A stretch of DNA of 64,000 bases from an uncultured Pseudomonadota bacterium (GCA_946479515.1 CAMLGF010000008.1:29700-93699); one strand, 5' to 3'. Shown: positions 42,598 to 52,318, numbered from the stretch's first letter. The notes: a model not told the origin generated them from the sequence alone. Made by a program: numbers and translations.

Positions 42598-43926
42598 ATG
42601 ACTCCGCAACAGATCGTCGCCGAACTCGACAAGCACATCGTCGGCCAGGCCAACGCCAAGCGCGCGGTGGCCATCGCGCTGCGCAACCGCTGGCGCCGCA
42701 TGCAGATCGAGGATCCGCTGCGCCAGGAAATCACGCCCAAGAACATACTCATGATCGGCCCCACGGGTTGCGGCAAGACCGAAATCGCGCGTCGGCTGGC
42801 GAAACTGGCCCATGCGCCGTTTGTGAAGGTCGAGGCCACCAAGTTCACCGAGGTGGGCTACGTGGGCCGCGACGTGGACTCCATCGTCAAGGATCTCGCC
42901 GAGACCGCGGTGAAGATGGCGCGCGAGGAGGAGAAGGCCAAGGTGCGCGAACGCGCCGCGGATGCCGCCGAGGAACGCATCCTCGACGCGCTGCTGCCCG
43001 CCCCCAAGATGATGGGTTTCTCCACCGATCCCGAGCCGAGCGCGCGCGATTCGGAGACGCGCCAGAAATTCCGCAAGATGCTGCGCGAAGGCGCGTTGAA
43101 CGACCGCGAAATCGAGCTCGAGCTGCGTGCGATTCCGCCGGGCGTACAGATCATGGCGCCGCCCGGCATGGAAGAGATGCAGGAGCAGCTCACCAGCATG
43201 TTCGCGAATCTCGGCGGGCAGAAGACCCGGCCGCGCAAGATGAAGGTGAAGGAAGCGCAGAAACTGCTGGTGGAGGAAGAGGCCGGCAAGCTCGTGAACG
43301 AAGAAGAGCTGCGCGCCCGTGCGCTGGCCAATGCCGAGCAGAACGGCATCGTGTTCATCGACGAAATCGACAAGGTGGCGCGCCGGCAGGATTCCTACGG
43401 CGCGGACGTCTCGCGCGAGGGCGTGCAGCGCGACCTGCTGCCGCTGGTGGAGGGGTCGACCGTGTCCACGAAGTACGGGCAGATCAAGACCGACCACATC
43501 CTGTTCATCGCCTCCGGCGCATTCCACACCTCGAAGCCCTCGGACCTGATTCCCGAGCTGCAGGGCCGCTTTCCGATCCGCGTGGAGCTCGATTCGCTCA
43601 AGGTGGACGACTTCGTGCGCATCCTCACCGAACCCGATGCCTCGCTGACCACGCAATACAAGGCGCTGATGCACACCGAGAAGGTGGACGTGAAGTTCGC
43701 CGAGGGCGGCGTGCGCCGCATTGCCGAGATCGCCTTCAGCGTGAACGAGAAGACCGAGAACATCGGTGCGCGCCGCCTGCACACCGTGATGGAACGGCTG
43801 CTGGAGAGCGTATCGTTCGACGCGTCGGAGCAGAACGGCAGCGCCGTGGAAATCGATGCCGCGTACGTTGACCAGCACCTCGGGGCGCTGGCCAAGGACG
43901 AGGATCTCAGCCGATACATCCTGTGA
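42598..43926 (+). CDS. hslU: ATP-dependent protease ATPase subunit HslU
   Basis: HslU unfolds substrates and feeds them to HslV. The 442-residue AAA+ protein has Walker A GPTGCGKT (54-61), the pore motif GYVGRDVDS, an intermediate I-domain (about 105-240), Walker [11 protein letters not shown], and the sensor 2/C-terminal tail LSRYIL that inserts into HslV. Standard length. Confidence 0.97.
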   Translation: MTPQQIVAELDKHIVGQANAKRAVAIALRNRWRRMQIEDPLRQEITPKNILMIGPTGCGKTEIARRLAKLAHAPFVKVEATKFTEVGYVGRDVDSIVKDLAETAVKMAREEEKAKVRERAADAAEERILDALLPAPKMMGFSTDPEPSARDSETRQKFRKMLREGALNDREIELELRAIPPGVQIMAPPGMEEMQEQLTSMFANLGGQKTRPRKMKVKEAQKLLVEEEAGKLVNEEELRARALANAEQNGIVFIDEIDKVARRQDSYGADVSREGVQRDLLPLVEGSTVSTKYGQIKTDHILFIASGAFHTSKPSDLIPELQGRFPIRVELDSLKVDDFVRILTEPDASLTTQYKALMHTEKVDVKFAEGGVRRIAEIAFSVNEKTENIGARRLHTVMERLLESVSFDASEQNGSAVEIDAAYVDQHLGALAKDEDLSRYIL

Positions 43927-43957
43927 CCGGGCACGCTGCTTGCGAATCGCCAAACCC

Positions 43958-44155
43958 ATGCTCCTGACGATGACGCCGGTCGGCCTCGCCTGGGGGTTGA
44001 TCGAAGCGGCACGATTCCACTGGTGGCTGGCGGTGCTCATGGGAGTGTTGCTGAGCGTCATCAGTCTGTTCATCTGGAGCGTCGTGCGTCGGGTGCGCGC
44101 GGAGAGCCTCGCGGCCCGGTCGGAGCACGGACCGCCGGACCGCATGTCCCGGTGA
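43958..44155 (+). CDS. Small two-helix membrane protein
   Basis: The 65-residue protein has two hydrophobic segments (about residues 5-17 and 20-42, WWLAVLMGVLLSVISLFIW) and a basic, polar C-terminus (VRRVRAESLAARSE). No family is recognised. ATG at 43958 is likely but lacks a ribosome binding site; a TTG at 43940 is another option. It lies between hslU and a methyltransferase gene on the same strand, seven bases before the latter. Confidence 0.55.
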   Translation: MLLTMTPVGLAWGLIEAARFHWWLAVLMGVLLSVISLFIWSVVRRVRAESLAARSEHGPPDRMSR

Positions 44156-44161
44156 GCCGCC

Positions 44162-44770
44162 GTGACGGCCCAACTACCGTTCTCAGCGGCCGCCGAGCGT
44201 AACAAGGGACCCATCCTCGACGTTCTGCGCACGGTGTTGCCCGCCACGGGCACGGTTCTCGAAATCGCGTCGGGCACTGGCCAGCACGTGTGCTTCTTCG
44301 CGCAGGCGATGCCGGGCATCCGCTGGCAGCCCAGCGAACCCGATGCGTCCAGCCGCGAGGCGATGGCCGCCCGCCTGCGCGATGCCGGGCTCGACAACGT
44401 CGCCGCGCCGATCGCGCTCGACGTCTGCCAGCCCGACTGGCCCGTGGCCGCGCGTTATGACGCGTTGTTGTGCATCAACATGGTCCACATCTGTCCCTGG
44501 GCGGCAACGCTTGCGTTGATGCGCGGCGCGGTGCGTCACCTGAGTCCGCAGGGCAGCCTGGTGCTCTACGGCCCGTATCGGGAGAGCGGCACCGCCGTAC
44601 CCTCGAACCTCGAGTTCGACGCATCGCTCCGGCAGCGCAATCCCGAGTGGGGACTGCGCGATCTCGAAGAGGTGACGCACGCGGCGATGTCATACAATCT
44701 GCAGCGCAAGCAGATTGTCCGTATGCCCGCGAACAATCTCTCGCTGATATTCGGGGCGGCCGGCTCCTAG
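44162..44770 (+). CDS. DUF938 family SAM-dependent methyltransferase-like protein
   Basis: The 202-residue protein has a class I methyltransferase core with EIASGTGQHVCFF (motif I, about residues 34-46), PSEPD (acidic end of strand 2) and LLCINMVHICPW (motif IV). RNKGPIL near the start and the C-terminal MPANNLSLIF are DUF938 (METTL26-like) marks. Substrate unknown. GTG start at 44162; CAACTACCG near the start is one of the recurrent motifs discussed in the findings. Confidence 0.85.
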   Translation: MTAQLPFSAAAERNKGPILDVLRTVLPATGTVLEIASGTGQHVCFFAQAMPGIRWQPSEPDASSREAMAARLRDAGLDNVAAPIALDVCQPDWPVAARYDALLCINMVHICPWAATLALMRGAVRHLSPQGSLVLYGPYRESGTAVPSNLEFDASLRQRNPEWGLRDLEEVTHAAMSYNLQRKQIVRMPANNLSLIFGAAGS

Positions 44771-44827
44771 TTCCGCTCGCGAGTCGACAACAACAGCTCA
44801 CGTGCAAGTGGGCGCAAGGGTCTTGGC

Positions 44828-47146
44828 ATGCACATACGTTCGTTCCTCGTGGCCATCTTCGGCTGTCTGCTGGTTGCCTGTGGTGGTGGCGGAGGTGGCG
44901 GTGGCAATGGCAACGTGCCGCCCCCCTCCACGTCGGACGGTGGCAGCTTCACGCTGGGCAGCAATACGGCCACGTTCAACGCACGCACGGACGACCCGCG
45001 CAGCCTGCAATCCTCGATTCCGCTGCACGTCACCGACACGCGCAATGTCGCGGCGATCGGCGCGGCGTACGTCGCCCCTAACCAGCCCGCTTCCTGGCTG
45101 TCGGTCGGCATCACGGGCTCGGGTGCCGACTATTCGGTGAATCTCGACGTCCCGTGGGTGGGCATGATCCCCGGCACTTACACGGCCGTGGTGTCCATCG
45201 GCACCGCGACCGCGAGCGGCACCGTCCTGCAGCGCCGCGATCTCACCGTGACGCTGACCATCACCGAGATCACCGTGCGCGCCGAGGCGGGCCCTTTCGG
45301 AGCGACCGCGACGTTCGGCCACAGCGACCTGCTGCATCCGCAGATGGTGCACGTCGACGCGCCCGACGGCCGCACCTGGACGGTCACGTCGACCGTCCCC
45401 TGGATACACACCCCCGGCGGCACCTTCACCGGCGCGGCCGACGTGGAGGTGGTCATCGACAGCACCGGGCTGGCGATTGACCAGTACAACGGACAGTTGC
45501 GGTTCGTCTCGCAGGCCGATGCCGACGACAACACGATCCGGAGCGTGACCCTGCACGTGCTGGCGCCAGCCCTCGACCTGAGCAGCGATCAGCTCACGCT
45601 GGGCGGCGAGGACGGCAATGGCTCGCGCCAGGTGTCGGTACTCGCGAGTCTGGCCACGGGCACCAATTCCTATCCGGTGAGCATCACCACCGCGACCACC
45701 TCGGGTGGCGACTGGCTGTCCGCGGGCAGTCCGTCGGTCAACATCGGTTCGGGCGGCATCACGCTCTCGCTGGCGGCCGAGGCAGCGACCGCCACGCCGG
45801 GCCGATACGAGGGCGCGGTACACGTCGAGGCCAACGTGCTGGGACAGGTCTTCTCGCGCACGCTCGACGTGCACTTCAACCAGGACCAGAACCACCTGGT
45901 GGCCGCGACGCTGGGCGTGGCGTTCTCGAAGCTGCCCTCGCGCAGCGTGCTTGAGCGCTCGGTGCGCATTTCAGATTCGCTGGGACGCAATGGCATCGCC
46001 TGGACCGCGGTCGATGACGCCTCCTGGCTCACGGTGACCGCGGCGGGCACCACCGGCGGCGAGGTCGAATTGGTCGCCGACCCGACCGGCTTGCCCGCGG
46101 ACCAGATTCACTACGCCACGGTCACGGTCGCCTCCCCGAGCGCGTTCATCGACAACGAGCAGCACATTCGCGTCGCGCTCAAGGTGGGCTCCACCGATCC
46201 GGTGGTCACGAGCGTCGCACAGACGGCCGTCAGCATCGTCGCCAACCCCGTCGAGCCGTGGGTCTATGCCTCGCTCACGGGCGGGGCGATCGAAGTGCGC
46301 GACGTCCACAGCGGCGCGCTGCTCGACACCTTCGATGCCGTCTCGGGTCCGGATGGGGGTGGCCTCGAAATCAGCGACGACGGGCTCACGCTGTTCGCCA
46401 TCGACGGATGGAATACGCAGCGCGTGCGCGTGCTCGATGCCCGCACCGGCGCCGTGCTCGGTGAAATGCCGCTGGCGCGAGCAAACACCACGACGCTGCA
46501 CTACATGCGGCCCGGTGGGCACCCCGTGCTCATCTCCGGCGGCGGCCAGGCATTCGACGTCGCGACCCGCACCGAGCTCGTGAACGATATCGCGCTCTCC
46601 GCGTACTACCCCACCAACGGGTACGCCCACACCAGCGACCACCGCGTCCTCTACTCGCAGGAGCGCGGCATCAGCCCGCCCCGCCTGGAGAAGGGCCGCA
46701 TCGCCTTCTCGGCGCTGGTCACGCCGCAGCTCGTGACGGAGTACCTGCTGTCGAGCGAATACGGCGAAGCCGGTGGCAGCGTGTGCGTCTCCCCGGACGA
46801 CTCGCGCGTGATGACGGCGGTGGGCAGCTTCAGCGCGCCTTTCACGCTGCTCGACGCGTCCGATCTCAGCGTGGTCACGCCGTTACCGGCGCAGACCTAT
46901 GCCGCGAGCAACGTCGCCTGCCTGTGGAACGGCTTGTATCTCGGATCGACCTCGCGCGATCCGCCGGTCAACCTGTTCTTCTACGATGCGCAGGGCAATG
47001 GCATCGCGAGCTCGCTGCTCTACCAGGTGGATCACGAGCCGATGCTGGATCGCGTCATCGTCTCGGGCGACGCCTCGCGCGTCATCGCGGTGACCGGCGG
47101 CCCGTCGTTCCACACGAGCTTCTACGACGCGCCGGCGGTTCCGTGA
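44828..47146 (+). CDS. Large surface/periplasmic lipoprotein with BACON-like repeats and a beta-propeller
   Basis: The 772-residue precursor has a type II signal peptide with lipobox LVAC (lipidated Cys18) followed by eight glycines, a tether often seen in such lipoproteins. Residues about 40-480 hold four to five Ig-like/BACON-like modules with recurring [SD]WL[ST][VA] and P[GA]xYxAxV patterns (PASWLSVGIT, PWIHTPGG, DWLSAGSP, SWLTVTAAG). Residues about 490-772 look like a WD/YVTN-type propeller (PWVYASLTGGAIEVRD, PDDSRVMTAVGSF). No enzymatic motif is evident; glycan or protein binding is plausible. Its end overlaps the convergent RraB-type gene by 25 bases. Confidence 0.72.
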   Translation: MHIRSFLVAIFGCLLVACGGGGGGGGNGNVPPPSTSDGGSFTLGSNTATFNARTDDPRSLQSSIPLHVTDTRNVAAIGAAYVAPNQPASWLSVGITGSGADYSVNLDVPWVGMIPGTYTAVVSIGTATASGTVLQRRDLTVTLTITEITVRAEAGPFGATATFGHSDLLHPQMVHVDAPDGRTWTVTSTVPWIHTPGGTFTGAADVEVVIDSTGLAIDQYNGQLRFVSQADADDNTIRSVTLHVLAPALDLSSDQLTLGGEDGNGSRQVSVLASLATGTNSYPVSITTATTSGGDWLSAGSPSVNIGSGGITLSLAAEAATATPGRYEGAVHVEANVLGQVFSRTLDVHFNQDQNHLVAATLGVAFSKLPSRSVLERSVRISDSLGRNGIAWTAVDDASWLTVTAAGTTGGEVELVADPTGLPADQIHYATVTVASPSAFIDNEQHIRVALKVGSTDPVVTSVAQTAVSIVANPVEPWVYASLTGGAIEVRDVHSGALLDTFDAVSGPDGGGLEISDDGLTLFAIDGWNTQRVRVLDARTGAVLGEMPLARANTTTLHYMRPGGHPVLISGGGQAFDVATRTELVNDIALSAYYPTNGYAHTSDHRVLYSQERGISPPRLEKGRIAFSALVTPQLVTEYLLSSEYGEAGGSVCVSPDDSRVMTAVGSFSAPFTLLDASDLSVVTPLPAQTYAASNVACLWNGLYLGSTSRDPPVNLFFYDAQGNGIASSLLYQVDHEPMLDRVIVSGDASRVIAVTGGPSFHTSFYDAPAVP

Positions 47147-47892
47147 ATGACCGGGCTCTCCCAGCCGCCGTAGCGCCCGCCATGCTCGGCGGCGAGGCGC
47201 ACCAGCTCCAGCGTGATGCCGTTGATGGCGTGCGAGTCCACGCTGTCCTCGCGCGCCATCACCAGTGAAAATGGCAGCGCGGCGCCGGGCTCTTCGTTCA
47301 GGTATTCGCCCTCGAGGCTGAAGTCGATCGCCAGCAGCGTGTCGCGGCACGCGGCGCGCGCGTCCTCGTCCGGGAATTCCAGCCAGTGGTCCACCTTGCG
47401 CGGGGTTTCGTGCACGTCGCCGCGCTCGGCCAGGGATTCCAGCGTGCGGCGATTGAACATGCGCTGCAGGTTGCTCGGGCTGGGATACAGCAACTGGTCG
47501 TAGGTGTCCCAATCCGGTTGCAGGACGCTGCGCGTCTCGGCGGAGTAGCCGGGGAAAGGCGCCAGGGCGCGCGCCACCGCGGCGTCGAGCTCGCCGGGCT
47601 CCTCGCCATAGAAGAAGAACTCGCGGCGATTGCCGCCGGTGACGCGACCCACGAGTTGCGCGCCGCAGGTGGGCGACACCATGGCATCGAGCGACTCACC
47701 GATTTCGTGCAACCGTGGCGCTTCCTCGGCGGAAGACAGTCCGTCGGCACGCGGCGCCAGCATGTCGACGCCCACCCACAGCAGCCAGGGCCGCTTTTCA
47801 TTGGGAACATCCGGCTTGATGCCGAGGTCGACGAAGATCGAGACCACGGTCTCGTTGACCCTGCCGAAGTAGAAATCCCAGTCGTCGGACAA
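47122..47892 (-). CDS. DUF695/RraB-domain protein
   Basis: The 256-residue cytosolic protein has an N-terminal DUF695-like half (DWDFYFGRVNETVVSIFVDLGI, RREFFFYGEEP) and a C-terminal RraB-like half (YPSPSNLQRMFNRRTLESLAERGD, KVDHWLEFPDEDAR). RraB modulates RNase E in E. coli; whether this longer protein does so is open. The start is TTG at 47892 with GGAGGGAG just upstream. It lies 23 bases downstream of the S9 peptidase gene, probably the same operon, and overlaps the lipoprotein gene at its 3' end. Confidence 0.78.
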   Translation of the reverse strand: MSDDWDFYFGRVNETVVSIFVDLGIKPDVPNEKRPWLLWVGVDMLAPRADGLSSAEEAPRLHEIGESLDAMVSPTCGAQLVGRVTGGNRREFFFYGEEPGELDAAVARALAPFPGYSAETRSVLQPDWDTYDQLLYPSPSNLQRMFNRRTLESLAERGDVHETPRKVDHWLEFPDEDARAACRDTLLAIDFSLEGEYLNEEPGAALPFSLVMAREDSVDSHAINGITLELVRLAAEHGGRYGGWESPVIHGTAGAS

Positions 47893-47915
47893 TTGTCTCC
47901 CTCCACCGCAGCCGT

Positions 47916-50027
47916 TCAGCGCGCCGGTTCGAGCCAGCGCGCCAGCCAGTTGGCCACTTCCTCATAGAAGAGGCGGCTGTCCTCGCCTTTCAGCACCCAA
48001 TGGTTCGCGTCCGGGAACACCACGAGGCGGCTGGGCACCTGCATGCGTTGCAGGGCGCTCCAGTATTCCAGGGTGTTGTTGATCGGCACGCGGAAATCGT
48101 GCTCGCCGACGGTCAACAGCACCGGCGTCTTGAAATTGGCCGCATAGCGGATCGGATTCTGCTCGCGCCACACCGGCGCCTGCTCCCAGGGCGGCCCGCC
48201 CAGGTTCACCTCGCGCGAGTAGATAGTGTCGCTGGTGCCCCATTGTGCCTCCAGGTTCACGAGGCCAGCATGGCTCACCAGGCAGCGGTAGCGCGTGGTG
48301 TTGCCCTGCAGCCAGTTGGACAGATGTCCGCCGTAGCTCGCTCCCCCGGCGCACTGCCGCGCACCGTCGATGAACGGGAACTCGCGGATGGCGGCATCCG
48401 CGGCTTCGTTGATCTCGTCTGCCGGGCCCTTGAGCGGATCGCCCTGGATGGAACGCGCGAACTGCTCGCCGAAGCCGGTGGAACCCGAGTAGTTGGTGAG
48501 CAGCAGCACGTAGCCGGGCGCCGCGAGCAGGTGATAGTTCCAGCGCACGAAGAACTGGTCGCGCCACATGCCGTGCGGTCCGCCATGAATCAGCACGAAC
48601 AGCGGGTATTTTTTCGCCGGGTCGAACCCTGGCGGGCGCACCAGGTAACTCTGGATGCGCTTGCCACGACTCGAGGTGAACCAGAAGCTCTCCACGTCGG
48701 GAAGATCGAGCTGCGCGACGCGCTGTGCGTTGAATCGCGTGAGCACCACGGCGCGCCCGGTCTGCGGATTCACCAGCGCCACCTCGGCCGGCTGGCTGGC
48801 CGCTTCCCAGTTGGCATACAGCGCGAGGTGCCGCGCCTTCGGCGGGATGATCAGGTTCGAGAAACTGCCATAGCCCACCGCGAACAGCGACTGCACCTTG
48901 CCGCCGGTCAGCCGCACGGAGAACACGCGCTCGTTGCCCTGGTCCTCGGCGGTGAAATACACGACGCGCGAATCGGGTGAGATCGCGTAGCCAGTCACCG
49001 GGCGGTCGAGGCCCGCGGTCAGGGTCTGCGGATCGTCCCGGGCGGGCCACGTGAAGGTCACGAGGCGGGCCTGGTTGTAGACCCACTTGCTGTCCTGCGC
49101 TTCGTGCAGCGCCACCAGCGTGCGGCCGTCGGGCGTGAAGCGCGGCTTCGACCAGACGTCCATGCCCCTGGTCAGGCGTCGCGGCTCGCCGCCCCTGATG
49201 CTGGTGACGAACAGCTGTGCATCGGTGAACGCGCGCGCGGCGGCATCGAGATTGGTGCTGGCAACGAACACCAGCGACTGATCGTCGGGGGTGAATTCGA
49301 TTTCGATTTCCTCGCCCGTGTCGGTCTGACGGCCGGCGAAACCCGGGCTCGCCAGCAGTCTCGTGCCCCCCAGCAGGTCGCGCGGTTCGCCGGCGGCGAG
49401 GCCGTCCGCGCCCAGCGCCTGCACGAATATGCGTGGCTGCCGCTCGTCGAGCCAATGATCCCAGTTGCGGATGGGGAAGCCGTCGTAGATGCGCGCGTTC
49501 GACTTGCGCGCCCGGCGTTCGGCGATGAGCACGGCATTCGCCGCATCGTCCTTCGCCTGCGGGTACATGCTGGAGACGAAGGCCAGTTGCCGGCCGTCGT
49601 GCGAGAACACCGGCGCGCGCGCGCCGCCGGAGAGATTGGTCAGCCGCTGCGCCTCGCCGCCCGCTGCCAGATCGAGGGAATACAACTGCATCACCTCGTC
49701 GGCGTCGCGCTGGGCGCTGAAGACGATGCGACGGCTGTCCGGGCTCCAGATCACGCCGCTCTCGGGCCGGCGCGTCGACGTCAGGCGACGCGAGGGCAGT
49801 CGTGCGGAGGTGTCGATGAGCCACAGGTCGCTGAGCTGCGCGTTCTCGTCGTATGCGGGTTCGGTCACGGTGACCACCGCCCAGCGGCCATCCGGGCTCA
49901 CCTGCGGTGCACCCACACGCCGCATCAACCAGATGTCCTCGTGCGTGGGAATGCGTTTGTCGGGCGCGGCTCCGGCGACGGACCACAGGAGGCAGGCAAA
50001 CAACCCGGCGCAGATCAGCTGTCTCAT
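47916..50027 (-). CDS. S9 family prolyl-oligopeptidase-type peptidase, exported
   Basis: The 703-residue precursor has a signal peptide (1 to about 20), a seven-bladed propeller (PQVSPDGRWAVVTV, PDSRRIVFSAQRD, FSHDGRQLAFVS and further blades), and an alpha/beta-hydrolase domain with catalytic S564 (GGASYGGHLSN), D644 (GEHDFRVP) and H676 (DANHWVLKG). It resembles dipeptidyl aminopeptidase/acylaminoacyl-peptidase enzymes. ATG at 50027 begins the signal peptide; longer frames add a polar extension. It is divergent from the gene at 50058 with 30 bases between. Confidence 0.9.
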   Translation of the reverse strand: MRQLICAGLFACLLWSVAGAAPDKRIPTHEDIWLMRRVGAPQVSPDGRWAVVTVTEPAYDENAQLSDLWLIDTSARLPSRRLTSTRRPESGVIWSPDSRRIVFSAQRDADEVMQLYSLDLAAGGEAQRLTNLSGGARAPVFSHDGRQLAFVSSMYPQAKDDAANAVLIAERRARKSNARIYDGFPIRNWDHWLDERQPRIFVQALGADGLAAGEPRDLLGGTRLLASPGFAGRQTDTGEEIEIEFTPDDQSLVFVASTNLDAAARAFTDAQLFVTSIRGGEPRRLTRGMDVWSKPRFTPDGRTLVALHEAQDSKWVYNQARLVTFTWPARDDPQTLTAGLDRPVTGYAISPDSRVVYFTAEDQGNERVFSVRLTGGKVQSLFAVGYGSFSNLIIPPKARHLALYANWEAASQPAEVALVNPQTGRAVVLTRFNAQRVAQLDLPDVESFWFTSSRGKRIQSYLVRPPGFDPAKKYPLFVLIHGGPHGMWRDQFFVRWNYHLLAAPGYVLLLTNYSGSTGFGEQFARSIQGDPLKGPADEINEAADAAIREFPFIDGARQCAGGASYGGHLSNWLQGNTTRYRCLVSHAGLVNLEAQWGTSDTIYSREVNLGGPPWEQAPVWREQNPIRYAANFKTPVLLTVGEHDFRVPINNTLEYWSALQRMQVPSRLVVFPDANHWVLKGEDSRLFYEEVANWLARWLEPAR

Positions 50028-50057
50028 GTCGCAACGGTAGCGCAATGAATCGCTCCT

Positions 50058-51140
50058 GTGCATCACTTGCCTGTCGTGGACCGCGTGGCGAGACTACGCG
50101 CCGTGCCCCGACCGTCAAAGCCGCTGATCGTCGCGCTCGCCGCCACGGGCGTGGCGCTGATCGTTCCCGCATTGTGGGTGCTGCGAGCCGGCGGCCTGTT
50201 CAGCCCGATCTCTGGAGATCACGCCGGCGGCTGCAGGGTCGTGGCTGTGGCCGGCGGCATAGGCGACATCCAGCTCGACCGGGAACGCGGCCTCGCCTAT
50301 CTATCCGTGCAGGGCACCGGGAACGGCACGGTGATGCTGCTGGACCTGAACCTCGCCGACCCTGCGCCGCGCGCCGCCATGAGCCATGATCCGCCGGCCT
50401 ATCGGCCGGGAGCGATCAGCTTGCTGGCGACCGCCGGACAGCCGGCGCGGCTGTTCGCCGTGTCGCTGCCGGGCGGCGGACCGCCGGTCGTGGAGATCTC
50501 CGTGCGGGACACGAATGGCGCCTTCGTGCCGCGGGCGACGGTGCGCGATCCGGCGCTGGACAATGCCACGCGGGTGGCCGCCGCTGGCCCCGAGCGGTTC
50601 TACGTGGTGGACCATCGGCCTCCGCGCGGTGCCTTGGGGCGCATGCTGGCACTGCTCGGCGAGTCGGGCCGGGACTCTCTCGCACTGTATGACGCGGGCC
50701 GGGTACGGGTGCTGGCGAGGGACCTGGCGTGGGTGTCGGGATTGGCGTTGAGCGCCGACGGCACGCATCTGTACGTGGCCGAGCTCCTGGCCCGGCGGTT
50801 GCGCATCTACCGCGTGGCCGCGGACGATCTCGTGCTCGAGCGCACGGTGGCGCTGAAGACGCCGCCCGGCGGCGTGAACATTGCCGCGGATGGTGCGATC
50901 TGGCTGATGGGCCATCCGCGGCTGCTGCGATATTTCGCGGCGCTGGATGGCGCGCGGGCGGCGACGCCCACGCAGATCATCAGATTCGATCCACGCCTGC
51001 CCGACGCGCGGGCCATGCAGGTGTTCGCCGACGATGGCACGATGCTCTCCGCCGGCAGCGCCGTCGCGCCCTGGCGCGACGAATTCCTGATCGGCGGTCC
51101 TCTCGAGAAGAAGGTGCTCATTTGCAAAGCTCACCCGTGA
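50058..51140 (+). CDS. Membrane-anchored six-bladed-propeller protein, paraoxonase/SMP-30-like
   Basis: The protein of about 360 residues has an N-terminal hydrophobic segment (about 23-45) and then propeller-like repeats (GGIGDIQLDRERGLAYLSVQ, WVSGLALSADGTHLYVAELLARRLRIY, TPPGGVNIAADGAIWLMGHP). It ends IGGPLEKKVLICKA, similar to the last strand of arylesterase/paraoxonase proteins. Lactonase or esterase activity is possible but calcium ligands are not certain. The start is uncertain: GTG at 50058 or a GTG at 50103 (MPRPSKPLIV). Confidence 0.7.
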   Translation: MHHLPVVDRVARLRAVPRPSKPLIVALAATGVALIVPALWVLRAGGLFSPISGDHAGGCRVVAVAGGIGDIQLDRERGLAYLSVQGTGNGTVMLLDLNLADPAPRAAMSHDPPAYRPGAISLLATAGQPARLFAVSLPGGGPPVVEISVRDTNGAFVPRATVRDPALDNATRVAAAGPERFYVVDHRPPRGALGRMLALLGESGRDSLALYDAGRVRVLARDLAWVSGLALSADGTHLYVAELLARRLRIYRVAADDLVLERTVALKTPPGGVNIAADGAIWLMGHPRLLRYFAALDGARAATPTQIIRFDPRLPDARAMQVFADDGTMLSAGSAVAPWRDEFLIGGPLEKKVLICKAHP

Positions 51141-51493
51141 CGGGCGACACGCCCAATCGCAAGCTGCGCCCCGGCGCGCTGGTCGTCAGCGGCATCATCA
51201 ATGTCGGTGGAGCACTGCTGGTGCTGTTCGCGATGCCCGGGCACGCCAGCGATGAACGAATCGCGGCCGCCTGGGCGCTGGTGCAGTTCCTTTCCGGGGT
51301 GTGGGCCGGGGTGCTGGGAGCGAACTCGCCCTTCATGCACGGCGTGGTGGCGGGAATGCCCGCGCTCGCGCTCGGGCTGGCGTTGTCCCGGACTCTGCCG
51401 AGCCACTACCTCACCATCAGCTGGGCACTGGCGCCGGTTGCCGCGCTGCTCGCGGCGGCCATGATGCGCTTCATGCGCCGGCGCGGGCCCTGA
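51122..51493 (+). CDS. Small membrane protein
   Basis: The protein of about 123 residues has four hydrophobic segments (PGALVVSGIINVGGALLVLF, AAWALVQFLSGVWAGVLGA, VVAGMPALALGLAL, ISWALAPVAALLAAAMMRF) and a basic C-terminus. No family recognised. The start may be TTG at 51122 (AAGG seven bases upstream) or GTG at 51137, where GTGA overlaps the upstream stop. Both readings overlap the propeller gene, so the two are coupled. Confidence 0.6.
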   Translation: MQSSPVTGDTPNRKLRPGALVVSGIINVGGALLVLFAMPGHASDERIAAAWALVQFLSGVWAGVLGANSPFMHGVVAGMPALALGLALSRTLPSHYLTISWALAPVAALLAAAMMRFMRRRGP

Positions 51494-51533
51494 GGGCATC
51501 GCAGGTCTCCTGCGCAGCGGGCTGGTCGCCTGC

Positions 51534-52166
51534 TCAGGGGCGCCGCCGCTCCTGGATCGCATCGCCGAACGACTCGAGGTAGTCCGCGCGTGACGCCTCG
51601 ATCACTTCCGCGGCGTGGGCGTAGCCGTACTTGCCGGTGATCTTCAGCTTGTTGGCCTCGCCCGGCACCCACTTGTAGGTCGCGAAGTAATGCTCGATGC
51701 GCTCCACCAGGACCGGGGCGAGTTGCGAGATGTCCTTGACGTGGTCCCACACGAAGTCGCCTTCGAGCACGCCGATGATCTTGTCGTCGGCCTCGCCGCG
51801 GTCGATCAGCTTCATTCCGCCCACCACGCGCGCGCGCAGCAGCACTTCGGAGCGCTCGATGGGCCGCTCGCTGATCACGCAGATGTCCAGCGGGTCGCCG
51901 TCGCCCTTCTCGCAACCCGGTGCGAGTTTCGCGATGCGCGCGCCGCAGTAGGTGCGCGGGATGAAGCCATACAGCGCCGGGGGCTGCGACGTGGTGCGCT
52001 GTGGCCGATCGACGCGCAGGTAGCCGGACGCCTTGTCTATCTCGTACTTGATGACGTCGAAGGGCGTGATTTCGATATAGGCGTTGACGATGCGGGGCGC
52101 GTCTTCGCCGATCTCCAGGCCATGCCAGGGATGCGGACGCCAGCGCGAAAAGTTGTGTTCCGTCAT
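51534..52166 (-). CDS. ppa: Inorganic pyrophosphatase, family I
   Basis: Ppa hydrolyses pyrophosphate and drives biosynthesis. The 210-residue protein has the active-site motif [15 protein letters not shown] (Asp triad, D-x-D-P-x-D) and [17 protein letters not shown] earlier. It is longer than the E. coli enzyme (175) by an N-terminal extension of about 20 residues ([14 protein letters not shown]) and an extended C-terminus, as in the eukaryote-like subgroup. ATG at 52166 fits. Its upstream region contains the inverted-repeat element at 52179. Confidence 0.93.
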   Translation of the reverse strand: MTEHNFSRWRPHPWHGLEIGEDAPRIVNAYIEITPFDVIKYEIDKASGYLRVDRPQRTTSQPPALYGFIPRTYCGARIAKLAPGCEKGDGDPLDICVISERPIERSEVLLRARVVGGMKLIDRGEADDKIIGVLEGDFVWDHVKDISQLAPVLVERIEHYFATYKWVPGEANKLKITGKYGYAHAAEVIEASRADYLESFGDAIQERRRP

Positions 52167-52178
52167 GGGCGGGAACTG

Positions 52179-52308
52179 TAATGGGGACATGCCTGATTTC
52201 CTAGAAAAAAGGGATGGGGATGCGGCAATCGGCCGCACCGGGTGCCGGTGCGGATGGCGCGGGCGAGGTCCGTCCCCGTTTTCTAGGAAATCAGGAATGT
52301 CCCCATTA
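52179..52308. repeat. 130-base inverted-repeat element, REP/BIME-like
   Basis: Two 30-base arms (52179-52208 and 52279-52308) are inverted copies differing at one position. Each outer end starts with TAATGGGGACA and the inner end with CCTAGAAAA. Inside is a further perfect nine-base hairpin, CCGCACCGG-GTG-CCGGTGCGG (52233-52253). The element fills nearly the whole gap between ppa and the fabH homologue, and is more AT-rich at the arms than its surroundings. GGGGAC ends and nested palindromes are typical of REP elements moved by RAYT transposases; no such transposase is in the window. Confidence 0.75.
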
Positions 52309-52318
52309 TTCTCCGGGC

